From JBBAAP01 sp043808305 (GTDB lineage Bacteria > Planctomycetota > MHYJ01 > JACQXL01): 64,000 bases of DNA. This document shows, piece after piece, positions 25,352 to 33,600 of this stretch. Under the pieces are notes generated by a model. The model was not told the DNA's origin. It saw only the letters and a program-made list of their open reading frames with translations, and did not search any database. Where the stretch lies: positions 43,918 through 107,917 of the forward strand of contig JAZDFB010000028.1 in assembly GCA_043808305.1 (NCBI GenBank). Reading direction: 5' to 3'. The position numbers were made by a program, and so were the translations under genes. Each line of letters opens with the position of its first letter. The stretch's first letter is position 1.

Positions 25352-25585
25352 ATGGCCAATAGAACAGTTTATTACGTGGTTCCCTTTGGTAATGTGGGTT
25401 GGGCTATAAAAAAAGAGGGAAACTCTGAGCCGATTGCAATTTATAGCAGTAAAGATACTGCCGTTGCCATAGCCGTAAGCATGGCAAAAAATAACAAGCC
25501 CAGCCAGGTAAAAATACTCGGGATGGATGGAAAAATACAAACTGAATATACTTATGGGGACGACCCTTATCCGCCGCCGGGTTAA
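25352..25585 (+). CDS. DUF2188-like small protein
   Basis: 77 residues. YYVVPFGNVGWAIKKEGNSE, then SSKDTAVAIAVSMAKNNK and VKILGMDGKIQTEYTYG follow the DUF2188 pattern (HVVPh-GW-vk-G, Ala-rich helix, dGri). Function unknown in the family. The start is the ATG at 25352, with AAAAGGGATA about 6-14 bases upstream as a modest ribosome site. Confidence 0.65.
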   Translation: MANRTVYYVVPFGNVGWAIKKEGNSEPIAIYSSKDTAVAIAVSMAKNNKPSQVKILGMDGKIQTEYTYGDDPYPPPG

Positions 25586-25591
25586 ATCAGT

Positions 25592-25648
25592 ATACGGATT
25601 GAGCGGATATAACGGATTATCAGTTTAATCTGTTTAATCCGTATACTA
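25592..25648. repeat. Dispersed palindrome GTATACGGATT...AATCCGTATAC
   Basis: A 57-bp near-palindrome, followed at 25702-25762 by a variable-arm hairpin (GTGGCAG...CTGCCAC) and the CCCGCATAGCGGGG unit. It is related to 6090-6176 and 21716-21768. Confidence 0.6.
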
Positions 25649-25776
25649 AAAGACGGAAAAGAGCGAAGCCGCGCGAGGCAACAAGGATAATTTAATCTGT
25701 GGTTAGTGGCAGTTCGAACAAGGTGAGTTACCTGCCACGTTATCCCGCATAGCGGGGCTAAAAAGGGAGGTTTAAT

Positions 25777-26571
25777 ATGAAATACCTAAAAACACCGATT
25801 GTGGTTTTGGCAATACTGGCCCTTTGCGCCGGTTGCGCCGGCAAACCAGCCTCCGCGCCGGCACGGGCGATGGTTGCCAACGTCACTGACGGCGATTCCT
25901 TCGTGCTGGCCAACGGCGACAAGGTCCGGCTCATCGGCATCGACGCACCCGAAGCCGGCGACCCGGGCGCGGATATCGCCAAGGCATTCCTGGAACGGCT
26001 TATCCTGGACAAGGAACTGCGCTTTGAAAAGGGCGACGAGAACAAAGATGATTACGGCCGGCTCCTGCGCTATGTTTTCGTATCGAAGACATTCGTCAAT
26101 GCCGAGATGGTCAAAAACGGTTACGCCCAGTGCCGTTACGACTCCAAGGACGAGAAGTATAAAGAGCAACTGCACAACCTGCAAAAAGACGCCGAGGAGT
26201 TCAAAAGAGGGCTTTGGGCGTTCGGCACGGTATTCCAGCCAAGCAAACCAAAGGCCGTTGCCAAAGAAGGCCGGATATCCTGGAAAGCCGCGTCCAAGCA
26301 CATCAACGAAACCAAGGTAGTGGAAGGCAAGGTCATCAAGGCATACAATTCCGGCAAGGCGTGCTTCCTGGATTTTGACAAGCGCAAAGGAACCTTTGGG
26401 GCGGTGATATTCCCGGAGAATTATGACAAATTCCCCAAACCGCCGGAGGAGTATTACCTCAACAAAAAGGTGCGGATAACCGGGCTGATAAAGGAATACC
26501 AGGGCGCGCCGGAAATCGTGGTCACCGGCCCGGAACAGATAGAGATTATTAGTGGCAGTTCGAATCCATGA
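25777..26571 (+). CDS. Staphylococcal-nuclease-fold lipoprotein with OB-like C-domain
   Basis: 264 residues. Lipoprotein signal with lipobox LCAGC (MKYLKTPIVVLAILALCAGC). The SNase domain (about 30-150) shows VTDGDSFVLANGDKVRLIGI, DAPEAG, DYGRLLRYVFV, VNAEMVKNGYAQ and FKRGLWAF, covering the catalytic Arg/Glu region. Residues 165-255 (RISWKAASKHINETKVVEGK, AVIFPENYDKFPKPP, KVRITGLIKEYQGAPEIVV) form the OB-fold partner found in longer nucleases. The last residues (ISGSSNP) come from a variable-arm repeat that overlaps the stop (26548-26605). It is probably surface-anchored and degrades nucleic acids for nutrition or defence. Confidence 0.85.
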   Translation: MKYLKTPIVVLAILALCAGCAGKPASAPARAMVANVTDGDSFVLANGDKVRLIGIDAPEAGDPGADIAKAFLERLILDKELRFEKGDENKDDYGRLLRYVFVSKTFVNAEMVKNGYAQCRYDSKDEKYKEQLHNLQKDAEEFKRGLWAFGTVFQPSKPKAVAKEGRISWKAASKHINETKVVEGKVIKAYNSGKACFLDFDKRKGTFGAVIFPENYDKFPKPPEEYYLNKKVRITGLIKEYQGAPEIVVTGPEQIEIISGSSNP

Positions 26572-26654
26572 GTTACTGCCACGTTATCCCGCTTTAGCGG
26601 GGTGAAATAGAATTAAGTATTGTGTCCCCGGAATTAGGAATTTTAGTTTCAGAG

Positions 26655-26660
26655 TATAAT
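26655..26660 (+). promoter_or_regulatory. TATAAT -10 of the four-gene CHAT operon
   Basis: A perfect TATAAT 24 bases before ATG 26684, with no good -35 at the expected distance; AAAGGAGGG follows three bases before the ATG. A variable-arm hairpin lies just upstream. Confidence 0.45.
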
Positions 26661-26683
26661 ATAAAGAAGAAAAGGAGGGAAAA

Positions 26684-27700
26684 ATGAATATAGACAAGAA
26701 TAAAATAAAAGTTAGTGCTGTTCAAGATTCAATAAATCCAGAATTGCTTTTTGAGATAGAGTTTTTAATTCAAGGTGGACGTGAAATACCATTAGAAATT
26801 ACTGGTTCAGTATTATCGGAAGATAATAAAAAAATTACAAATATTCACGAGGTTATTAATTCTGACCGATCGCTAAAATTATCAAGTGACAAAAATAATC
26901 AAAATGAATCTTTATTAATAAAATTAATTGCACCGCTAAATCATAAAATATTGGACCACATTCAGACATTAAGAACTACTAACCTAAAAGGAGACGTAGT
27001 ATTAAATATTAACCTATTAGTAAAGGTTCTTACCTCAAACATACATTTTTATGGTATTAACTCAATTCCCATAGAAAAGCTAATCCCTTCAGGTATACGC
27101 GAATTATCATTCGTATGCACCCCTCGCGAGAGGGGTTACAATACTGATAGGAATCTCTTATCAATACCAGACAATTATTCACCATTCATGGAAATAAAGA
27201 ATACAAGTATTCCAAGTCAAAAAATCACGATTGGATCTGGTGATTGGGTGCATGATTACTGTCCAATATTTCAGATTGGTAAATTTTCGGTATTTGAATA
27301 TTTAATGCCCGATTATACCGAAGGTTCAGAAAGTTTAGGGGAAAAGTTAAATAAAGCAATTGATACGATAAAAAAGATGGAAGGAAATATTATTAAGGGC
27401 GAATGGGCGGGAGCCATTGAGGATTCAAGACCGGTTATGGAACTTTTAAGAAATGAAACAGAAATTAAGGATTTATTAACAAGAGATGGTTATACGGACC
27501 AAGCATATAACAGCTTTAACGATGGTATCAAGAAACTGTTTGATTTTTCCTCAAAGTTCATACATCCGTTAGATATAAATAGTAAAAAGCTTATGCCAGA
27601 TACTAAGGCATATAAAGAAGACGCTTATTTGATATATGCCTTATCAGTGCATATTGTAAACCTAATATCAAAGAAGATGCAACGTCTAAATAAGAACTAA
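26684..27700 (+). CDS. Hypothetical protein, first gene of putative defence operon
   Basis: 338 residues, AT-rich gene with a strong AAAGGAGGG site. Residues 1-130 look like a beta-sandwich (VSAVQDSINPELLFEIEFLI, GREIPLEITGSVLSED). The C-terminal part from about 225 is helical (LGEKLNKAIDTIKKMEGNII, WAGAIEDSRPVMELLRNE), ending FSSKFIHPLD...DAYLIYALSVHIVNLI, which resembles HEPN-like or Abi-type helical domains of hypothetical proteins near defence genes. No catalytic motif is clear. It is ten bases before the nuclease-like gene. Inference: a sensor, or an RNase-like or scaffold subunit of the operon. Confidence 0.6.
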   Translation: MNIDKNKIKVSAVQDSINPELLFEIEFLIQGGREIPLEITGSVLSEDNKKITNIHEVINSDRSLKLSSDKNNQNESLLIKLIAPLNHKILDHIQTLRTTNLKGDVVLNINLLVKVLTSNIHFYGINSIPIEKLIPSGIRELSFVCTPRERGYNTDRNLLSIPDNYSPFMEIKNTSIPSQKITIGSGDWVHDYCPIFQIGKFSVFEYLMPDYTEGSESLGEKLNKAIDTIKKMEGNIIKGEWAGAIEDSRPVMELLRNETEIKDLLTRDGYTDQAYNSFNDGIKKLFDFSSKFIHPLDINSKKLMPDTKAYKEDAYLIYALSVHIVNLISKKMQRLNKN

Positions 27701-27710
27701 CCCATAAATT

Positions 27711-28208
27711 ATGAAAAACTTTTATACCTTAAACCCAGGGGAATTCTTTGTGGCGCAGGAACTTAGAAAGCAAGAAAAAGACTTGCAGATATTTTTACCC
27801 TTGAAAGATATAGGTACAGACCTGTTAGCCATAGGTCCTAAAACAAGGCATATTTGTAGAATACAGGTTAAAGAAAGCCGGTATTATGGTACAGGTGAGA
27901 GGCATGCACATTCTTGGCATACAGTAGCGAAAAAGAAATTAAAGAGGGATACAGCAGATATTTTTGTATTTGTAACATATGTTCTTATTGGTAAGGGCAA
28001 GAAGAAAGGATTCCAACAGGAATACATCGTAATACCTAGAAAAAAATTACTCAATATATGCAGACATAAGAAGTTAGTAAAACGAAAAAGCTATGCTTTT
28101 TACTTTTCTTTCCAAGATAAAAAAGTGTTGGATATACGGGAAGACCGGAATAAAGGAATTAACTTTACAAAGTATCATAATAAGTGGGATCTGATTAAAC
28201 AGATTTAG
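27711..28208 (+). CDS. PD-(D/E)XK-like small nuclease
   Basis: 165 residues. It starts NPGEFFVAQELRKQEKDLQI, then KDIGTDLLAI and CRIQVKESRYYG: Glu on helix 1, an Asp in GTD, and Q-x-K, the Holliday-resolvase-like variant of the PD-(D/E)XK site. The rest is basic (KKKLKRDTADIFVFVTYVLI). Its stop TAG shares its last base with the GTG of the next gene, so the two are coupled. Known: this fold cuts DNA in many restriction and defence systems. The activity here is inferred from motif spacing only. Confidence 0.6.
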   Translation: MKNFYTLNPGEFFVAQELRKQEKDLQIFLPLKDIGTDLLAIGPKTRHICRIQVKESRYYGTGERHAHSWHTVAKKKLKRDTADIFVFVTYVLIGKGKKKGFQQEYIVIPRKKLLNICRHKKLVKRKSYAFYFSFQDKKVLDIREDRNKGINFTKYHNKWDLIKQI

Positions 28209-29149
28209 TGGAGGGAGAAATAAAAAAGAAGCGTCCCCGATATGTCCAAAATAATAGCATTATGATAAATAAAGACGGTAAAAAAGTTTCCACAAAACCT
28301 TGGGTTACCAAAGAGTGGAAGGAGATGCGGAAGAAATTAATAAAAGATAAATGCGAACAATGCGGTGGCACAGAAAAACTGACTTTACAACATTTAAAAC
28401 AACCTCAGGGTTATTCAGTTATTTGGCGAACGCTGGCTCAAACGATGTTTGAAGAATGGATGAGTAAAATAGATAAGGATTCCTTGCAGAAAAAGGTTAA
28501 TGATATCTGGGAATACATGGATAATAAACTCCCTGAAATAGTAGCTGACGAAAGATTGACAAAAAGGAAGAGAAACGCGTGGAAAAAGAATATAGAGCAG
28601 CGAGATGAGCATACGTTAAAATGGGCGTTATTTAAACTATTTAAGGCGGAAAATAAGTCTGAAATTAGCGCTAAAGCGATGGAAAAAGCTCAGGAAAGTC
28701 ACAAACAATATATGTCCGGTCAAAACACGGCCACTTTTTGCAAAAAATGTGCTTTTCTATGGGATATGAAAGGACAAAAACTATGTCCGAAATGTAAAAT
28801 TCATTACTGCTATATATTCTTACCAGAATGCGACATTTGCAGCGGCAAAGCTAAATTATGCGACAAGTGTAAGAAGAATTATCATAGTATTCGTTATCCG
28901 ACATGCTTTAATTGCTCTAGTAAAAAACAAGAATGGGAAAAATTTAGTTTACTGTATGAAATAGATGAGTTATTAGAAGATGGATGTCCTCATGACCCAC
29001 AATGCCCCATAATTAGTTGGCGTTATACCGAGGGTGGCGGTGGTGGCTATACAAATAAATGTGTTGTTGAAAAAGTCCGGCAAAAATATCCTAATAGCAT
29101 AAATTGCGATATGGATATTAAAGAACAAAACACCAAAAAAGAGATATGA
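28208..29149 (+). CDS. HNH-like protein with multiple zinc ribbons
   Basis: 313 residues. The HNH-type knuckle is CEQCGGTEKLTLQHLK (residues 48-63): two Cys, then the first His of the motif. The central helical part (WALFKLFKAENKSEISAKAM) is followed by at least five further CxxC pairs (FCKKCAFLW, LCPKCKIHYC, CDICSGKAKLCDKCKK, CFNCSS) and a last Cys-rich stretch (GCPHDPQCPII). The GTG at 28208 overlaps the previous stop; an alternative ATG lies at codon 19. Its 3' end overlaps the CHAT gene (ATGA). Inference: a nucleic-acid-binding protein, possibly a nuclease; the second catalytic residues of HNH are not clear to me. Confidence 0.6.
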   Translation: MEGEIKKKRPRYVQNNSIMINKDGKKVSTKPWVTKEWKEMRKKLIKDKCEQCGGTEKLTLQHLKQPQGYSVIWRTLAQTMFEEWMSKIDKDSLQKKVNDIWEYMDNKLPEIVADERLTKRKRNAWKKNIEQRDEHTLKWALFKLFKAENKSEISAKAMEKAQESHKQYMSGQNTATFCKKCAFLWDMKGQKLCPKCKIHYCYIFLPECDICSGKAKLCDKCKKNYHSIRYPTCFNCSSKKQEWEKFSLLYEIDELLEDGCPHDPQCPIISWRYTEGGGGGYTNKCVVEKVRQKYPNSINCDMDIKEQNTKKEI

Positions 29150-29853
29150 GTATTTCGGTATTAATTATTGAATCCCCTGGGCTGATTGACATTACGACTG
29201 AAGACAACCAGGGTAAGATTCTAGCGCAAGAACTACGCCTCCTTCGCATTCACTGCGAATATAAACCAATACATACGTCTTCTCTTCTACAACAAACGCT
29301 GAATTCTCACGCGAAATACGATGTTATCCATATTTGTTGTCATGGCAGTAAAGACGGACTAAGTTTTACTGATGGTTCTTTCCTTAATTGGGATGCACTA
29401 CAGAGTAGTTTATTGCCGTTTATGTCTAAACGTCTTGTGATGCTGTCCGCTTGCCAATCTGCTTTTTTCAAACCAGATGCTACGCTTGCCAAATTTTTAC
29501 AACAAATCAGCTTTGATGCTTTAAAAGCACCGAAATGTATTTTTACAATGTTTGGAAATTTTTATTTTGCCGATGGTGTTCTTGCATGGGGGGTATTTTA
29601 TCGGAAGTTTTCGGAAGAATTAGAGAAAAATAAAGCTAGTGTTTCGTCTTGTACATCCCGGATGATTCTCAATAGCTTACGTTCCGTGAAAAATGCCGAG
29701 CTTCCCAGCGTTAAAATTTGTGCTGCTTATTGGTACGAACAATCTAAACGATATATTGATATTTCACCATGGAAAATAGGAGAGCAAGTGGTTGATGCAA
29801 TTGAAAAAGGGTTACCTATAGACGATAACTATTTTAACCACAAAAAAAAGTAA
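29146..29853 (+). CDS. CHAT-type caspase-like protease
   Basis: 235 residues. The two catalytic signatures are present: VIHICCHGSKDGLSF (His in HG, about residue 65) and LVMLSACQSAF (Cys in SAC, about residue 103), in the order and spacing of CHAT clan CD proteases. The beginning (SISVLIIESPGLIDITTEDN) and the predicted alpha/beta alternation agree. It is short and stand-alone, with no TPR domain. It is the last gene of the AT-rich four-gene operon and overlaps the preceding gene by ATGA. Known: CHAT proteases act in bacterial defence and regulated death, for example as effectors beside type III-E CRISPR. Inference: effector protease of this operon. Confidence 0.72.
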   Translation: MSISVLIIESPGLIDITTEDNQGKILAQELRLLRIHCEYKPIHTSSLLQQTLNSHAKYDVIHICCHGSKDGLSFTDGSFLNWDALQSSLLPFMSKRLVMLSACQSAFFKPDATLAKFLQQISFDALKAPKCIFTMFGNFYFADGVLAWGVFYRKFSEELEKNKASVSSCTSRMILNSLRSVKNAELPSVKICAAYWYEQSKRYIDISPWKIGEQVVDAIEKGLPIDDNYFNHKKK

Positions 29854-29857
29854 GTAA

Positions 29858-29886
29858 GAATTCCGGGAACATTTTCCCTGGAATTC
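29858..29886 (+). terminator. Hairpin after the CHAT gene
   Basis: GAATTCC(G)GGGAA pairs with TTCCC(T)GGAATTC around a 3-base loop, five bases after the stop. It probably ends the four-gene transcript. Confidence 0.45.
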
Positions 29887-30109
29887 AGGGAACAGTATCC
29901 TGCGCTGAAGACGCGGAATACCTGGGAGCAGAGCGAATGACTAATGCCTAATGATTAATGAAGTGGCGCAATAACGCTTTATGAACTAACTGGCTCTAAT
30001 GACCCCGATGTCGCTTACGCTCATCGGGATAAGACCCGCTAAAAGCATATTGCTCCCGAAGGCTTTCGGGATTAATATGTTTAAGCGGCTCTAAAAGGAG
30101 GTGATGTAG

Positions 30110-30343
30110 ATGGTTGATCCCAGACCCGGAACCGACAGCGCCCAGGACGCAGACAGGTGGGTTAACCTGACCCCGGCGCGGGACAAGCTCCTGTCGTTGT
30201 TCAGGGAAATCCTTGAGGACCCCGGTTACGGCGAGTTACGGGTCGACGTGAAGGCTTTACGCAATGGCCAGATGGAAGTGGTTATCTCCTGCGGCAAGAA
30301 GTACCGCTTTGTCCTTAAGCCAGCCACGGGCAAAACTAAATAG
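30110..30343 (+). CDS. Small hypothetical protein
   Basis: 77 residues with a near-consensus AAAGGAGGTGAT site ahead of ATG 30110. MVDPRPGTDSAQDADRWVNL then LSLFREILEDPGYGELRVDV and MEVVISCGKKYRFVL. No family recognised. It is followed by a repeat array and two further same-strand genes with similarly strong ribosome sites; together they look like a remnant of a phage structural module. Confidence 0.6.
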   Translation: MVDPRPGTDSAQDADRWVNLTPARDKLLSLFREILEDPGYGELRVDVKALRNGQMEVVISCGKKYRFVLKPATGKTK

Positions 30344-30655
30344 AACTGGGCCGTCTGAAACAGACGGCTGGTTGCTCCGCAACGCGGAAGCAATTCGAGG
30401 CCTACTTCGGCATATCGAAGATCCCTCCTTAGAAGATAACACGAATTAACGAATAAGTACGAATTATATTTCCTATTAGTGCGATTCGTTTAACCCGCCC
30501 CGTTAGAAACCTGTTTCTAACGGGGTGAATGTGATTCGTGTTCGTATTAATTTGTGTTAGAATAAGGATTATCCGCCAGAGGCGGATCTAAGAGCCAGGT
30601 AACTCCTTTTAGTCGAACTGGCTCTAAGAGAAAGGAGGTGATTTGACGTCAACTT

Positions 30656-30865
30656 AGGACGAGCCCATCCTGACACGGAACGAGTCCATCCTGAGACGGA
30701 ACGAGCCCATCCTGACACGGGACGAGCCCATCCTGACACGGAACGAGCCCATCCTGAGACGGAACGAGCCCATCCTGACACGGAACGAGTCCATTCTGAG
30801 ACGGAACGAGTCCATCCTGACACGGAACGAGCCCATTCTGAGACGGAATGAGCCCATAGCAACTA
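30656..30865. repeat. Tandem array: ten 21-bp units
   Basis: Units of the form ggaacgagYccatcctgaSac, exactly 21 bases each. The third base from the end varies between C and G (GACAC or GAGAC), mostly alternating. Open frames in both directions through the array are a by-product of its 21-bp period. It ends 16 bases before the next gene's ATG. Confidence 0.9.
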
Positions 30866-30880
30866 AGAAAGGAGCGAAAT

Positions 30881-31570
30881 ATGAGAGTTTATGACTGGAT
30901 TCCCAAGCGCAACGACGACATTCATAACAAGTTGACCAGTTATCTGGAGGTGATTGTAGCCAACAAGGTGGCCTGGGGAATACCGGACACGGCGATTGAC
31001 CCGGTGCTTGACCTCCAGACCGAGTTTGACCCGCTCTACGAAAAGATTCAGGACAAGCGGCGGCGGACCAGCGCGGATGTTACGGCTTTCCGCGACTGCA
31101 AGAAGCGCCTTTTGAAGGAGTGGCGTGCATTCCATAAGGAGAACGTCCGCGGCAACCGGAAAATCAGCCCGTCAGACCTGTCCATCCTGGTCGGCAAGGA
31201 ATACGACACCGAACCGACGCCCCGGGGTAAGATTGCCGTTGTTCCTTACGTATTGCTCAAGGGTATCGGCGGCGGCTCCATTGAAGTGCGGGTCAGGGTT
31301 GAGAATGACCAGACACGCCCAAGTATGCACCCGCTGGCCGATGCGGTTGAATGCAGGTATCTCTTTGTCCCGTCCGGCGAAATGCCGCCCGAAGACACCG
31401 AGGCGGCCGGGCTAAAGACGCAAGTATCAAAAAAAGCCAGGTTTACTATCGCCTGCGGCGTCAAAAACGCCGGCCAGAGCCTCTACGGGTTTTTCCGCTG
31501 GATTAACCTGACCACCCCGGCCAACAGCGGCGATTGGACCACCAAGGCCCTGGGCGTAGTGATTGCATGA
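30881..31570 (+). CDS. Hypothetical protein, phage-like module
   Basis: 229 residues; AAAGGAG before ATG 30881. The N-terminal half is helical (RVYDWIPKRNDDIHNKLTSY, LQTEFDPLYEKIQDKRRRTS, TAFRDCKKRLLKEWRAFHKE). The C-terminal half is beta-rich (TPRGKIAVVPYVLLKGIGGG, SKKARFTIACGVKNAGQSLY, LYGFFRWINLTTPANSGDWT) and resembles a fibronectin-like or tail-type domain. The function is not recognised; bacterial genomes hold similar orphan proteins. It lies between a 21-bp array and the tail-fibre-like gene. Confidence 0.6.
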   Translation: MRVYDWIPKRNDDIHNKLTSYLEVIVANKVAWGIPDTAIDPVLDLQTEFDPLYEKIQDKRRRTSADVTAFRDCKKRLLKEWRAFHKENVRGNRKISPSDLSILVGKEYDTEPTPRGKIAVVPYVLLKGIGGGSIEVRVRVENDQTRPSMHPLADAVECRYLFVPSGEMPPEDTEAAGLKTQVSKKARFTIACGVKNAGQSLYGFFRWINLTTPANSGDWTTKALGVVIA

Positions 31571-31885
31571 ATACGAAACCGCAGATTTAGCGTAGGCGGG
31601 CGTAGAACAAGAGAACACGAATAGGACGGAGACACAGAGTACCCCTCACCCAACCTCTCCCCCAAGGGGAGAGGAGAAAGGTGAGGGGGCGAGGATTTTA
31701 TGCCATTACAACCATTAGTAGTTGCACGATTTATCGGGCTAAATGCTCAATAAATTGAGCAACTACAACTTAGTGTCTTAGTGGTGAAAAAGTCCCGACG
31801 AAATAGTCGGGATCTAAGTGGCAGGTAACGCCCTTACCCGATTGACACCGGGTAATTGCTAACTGCCACTAAGAGAGGTTTATTT

Positions 31886-33082
31886 ATGACACTATTACCG
31901 AACGAAGTTAAAACGGAACATATTTCTACCGGCGCGGTGACGACGCCTAAGATAGCCGATGATGCCATCGGCGTTACAAAGTTAAAGAGTTCCAGCGTTA
32001 CAACGGAGAAACTGGCGACCGGCGCGGTAACCGGCTCCAAGCTGGCTGATGATGCCGTGACCGGTTCGAAGATACGCGATAACACGGTGCGGGCTGAGAA
32101 GATTGCGGCTGGCGCGATTACCACCGCTAAGATCGCCGAAAGCGCAGTAACGGCGTCACGCCTCGCAGGAAATGCCGTCACCGCCGAGAAGATAGCAAAC
32201 CAGGCTGTGACAAGAGACAAGATACAGGATGCAAGTATTACGCAAGCCAAGTTGGCGTTCACGCCGCCGTCCGTAGCCAGGCCGATTACCCCGGCGATTG
32301 CGACGAACGAAATCACCGACTCCGCCGTGACTACGGATAAGATAGCCGACCGGGCCGTGACCGTTGCTGAACTGGCCGACTCCGCCGTGGAGACCGCCAA
32401 GATAAAAGCTCAGGCCGTGACCGGGGCTAAAATCAAGGACTACGACATCGGCTATACCCAGATAGCCGCCAACAGCATCAACCGCGAGAAGATTATCAAC
32501 GGCGAAATACTGGCCGAGAAGATTGCAGTAGGCGCAGTATCGGAAGAGAAACTCGCAGGAAACGCAGTAACCGCAGACAAGATTGCTCCGAACTCCGTTA
32601 CTCCGAACAAAGTGGATTCGGTCAACGCGCCGACGGACGGGCAGGTGCTTTCGTACGAAACTGCGTCCAGCCGGTTCAAATACATCACTCCGGGCGCGGG
32701 TGGGGGTGGGATGCAGATGACCTTGCTACAATCACAGACGCAGGTATTTACGGAGCAGTCGGCCAATAACGTGGACCAGATAGTAGACCTGTCGGGCTAC
32801 ATACCGGCTACGGCAACGGCGGTGATACTGGAAATCCAGTTCAACGCTATGTCCGTGCCGACGGGCTTGGAGCAACAGTTGTGGGTCTATGGCCGGAGGA
32901 GCGGGACGGATTGGGGCTCGTCAACGATGCACTTTATATGGCAGAACATTGCTAACCTCAATAATAATCTTTACAAAGAGTGTGTCATAGCAACTGATTC
33001 GGCGAGACAGATACGGGTTATAGCCACTAAAAACGGACAATTCTGTTCTATTAATATTTGGTTGCGTGGATATGTGGAGTAG
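31886..33082 (+). CDS. Tail-fibre-like repeat protein
   Basis: 398 residues from ATG 31886 (AGAGAGG site; the extra ten codons from 31856 are repeat-derived). Residues 10-250 are about sixteen repeats of the form AVT-x-x-K-(I/L)-A-(D/E/G) (for example TGAVTTPKIADDAIGVTKLK, GNAVTAEKIANQAVTRDKIQ), typical of trimeric phage tail fibres and some bacterial adhesins. After a Gly-rich hinge (TPGAGGGG) comes a 120-residue globular tip (QSANNVDQIVDLSGYIPATA ... ATKNGQFCSINIWLRGYVE). Inference: a receptor-binding fibre of a phage or tailocin remnant. No structural or integrase genes are near, so its carrier is unknown. Confidence 0.75.
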   Translation: MTLLPNEVKTEHISTGAVTTPKIADDAIGVTKLKSSSVTTEKLATGAVTGSKLADDAVTGSKIRDNTVRAEKIAAGAITTAKIAESAVTASRLAGNAVTAEKIANQAVTRDKIQDASITQAKLAFTPPSVARPITPAIATNEITDSAVTTDKIADRAVTVAELADSAVETAKIKAQAVTGAKIKDYDIGYTQIAANSINREKIINGEILAEKIAVGAVSEEKLAGNAVTADKIAPNSVTPNKVDSVNAPTDGQVLSYETASSRFKYITPGAGGGGMQMTLLQSQTQVFTEQSANNVDQIVDLSGYIPATATAVILEIQFNAMSVPTGLEQQLWVYGRRSGTDWGSSTMHFIWQNIANLNNNLYKECVIATDSARQIRVIATKNGQFCSINIWLRGYVE

Positions 33083-33417
33083 TTTAAACACGAATGGAAC
33101 GAATGTGACGAATAGCACGAATTATTCGTGTGATTAGTGTTATTCGTGTTCCTACTGGTTCTAAACAAATTCCAGATTCCACATTTCAAATTACCCCTCG
33201 CCCTACCCCAAGACTACGCTTGGGGGCCCCGCTATGCGGGATAAGGTGCCGGGTAACTCGTTGCACTCGAACCGGCACTAATAACGTGGCAGTAAACTCG
33301 CTATGCTCGAACTGCCACTAACCCTCTCCCCTTGGGGAGAGGAAAAAGGTGAGGGGGTGGATGTCGAGCCCGGTATTTTTGCTTGACATTTCGCCTGCAT
33401 AAGGTATACTATAATTT
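33083..33417. repeat. Repeat-rich region and promoter of the small Fic-inhibitor-like gene
   Basis: Contains CACGAAT-type repeats (33090-33150) related to 30440-30560, two variable-arm hairpins (33245-33320: GTGCCGGGT...ACCGGCAC; GTGGCAGT...ACTGCCAC), CCTCTCCCC/GGGGAGAGG, and a strong promoter at 33383-33410. Confidence 0.55.
33383..33410 (+). promoter_or_regulatory. Strong promoter giving a leaderless transcript
   Basis: TTGACA (33383-33388), a 16-base spacer, TATACT (33405-33410). The ATG of the next gene begins seven bases after the -10, so transcription should start at or next to the start codon. Confidence 0.65.
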
Positions 33418-33600
33418 ATGAAGAATCATAAGAACGGGCAGAAACTGTTTAATACCAACCCTTACCTTAAGGATGAGCGGGCTGTGACGAAGATGTGCCT
33501 GCGCAATACGGCGGCATCGTGCAATATAGAGGGGGTTTGTTGCACCAATCTGGTAAAATTAGCGCAGCGCTATTCCGAGCCGCGCCGCAAGGCCCGCTGA
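33418..33600 (+). CDS. Small protein with Fic-inhibitory-helix motif
   Basis: 60 residues. KLFNTNPYLKDERAVTKMCL then NTAASCNIEGV. The stretch SCNIEG fits the Fic-inhibitory motif (S/T)xxxE(G/N). It has its own strong leaderless promoter and runs convergently into the Fic gene, overlapping it by 31 bases. The last 15 residues are encoded opposite the repeat-derived Fic tail. Known: Fic AMP-transferases are held inactive by an alpha-helix with this motif, on a separate antitoxin in class I. Inference: an antitoxin for the adjacent Fic protein, although class I antitoxins are normally co-directional. Confidence 0.45.
   Translation: MKNHKNGQKLFNTNPYLKDERAVTKMCLRNTAASCNIEGVCCTNLVKLAQRYSEPRRKAR

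Noticed and set aside
26684..29853. Assigning the CHAT operon to a named CRISPR-linked system
   Set aside because: No TPR fusion, no Cas protein and no array nearby.
30569..30862. Minus-strand frame of repeated SVSGWAR-like residues
   Set aside because: Exactly matches the 21-bp array; no start context and the neighbouring gene reads the other way.
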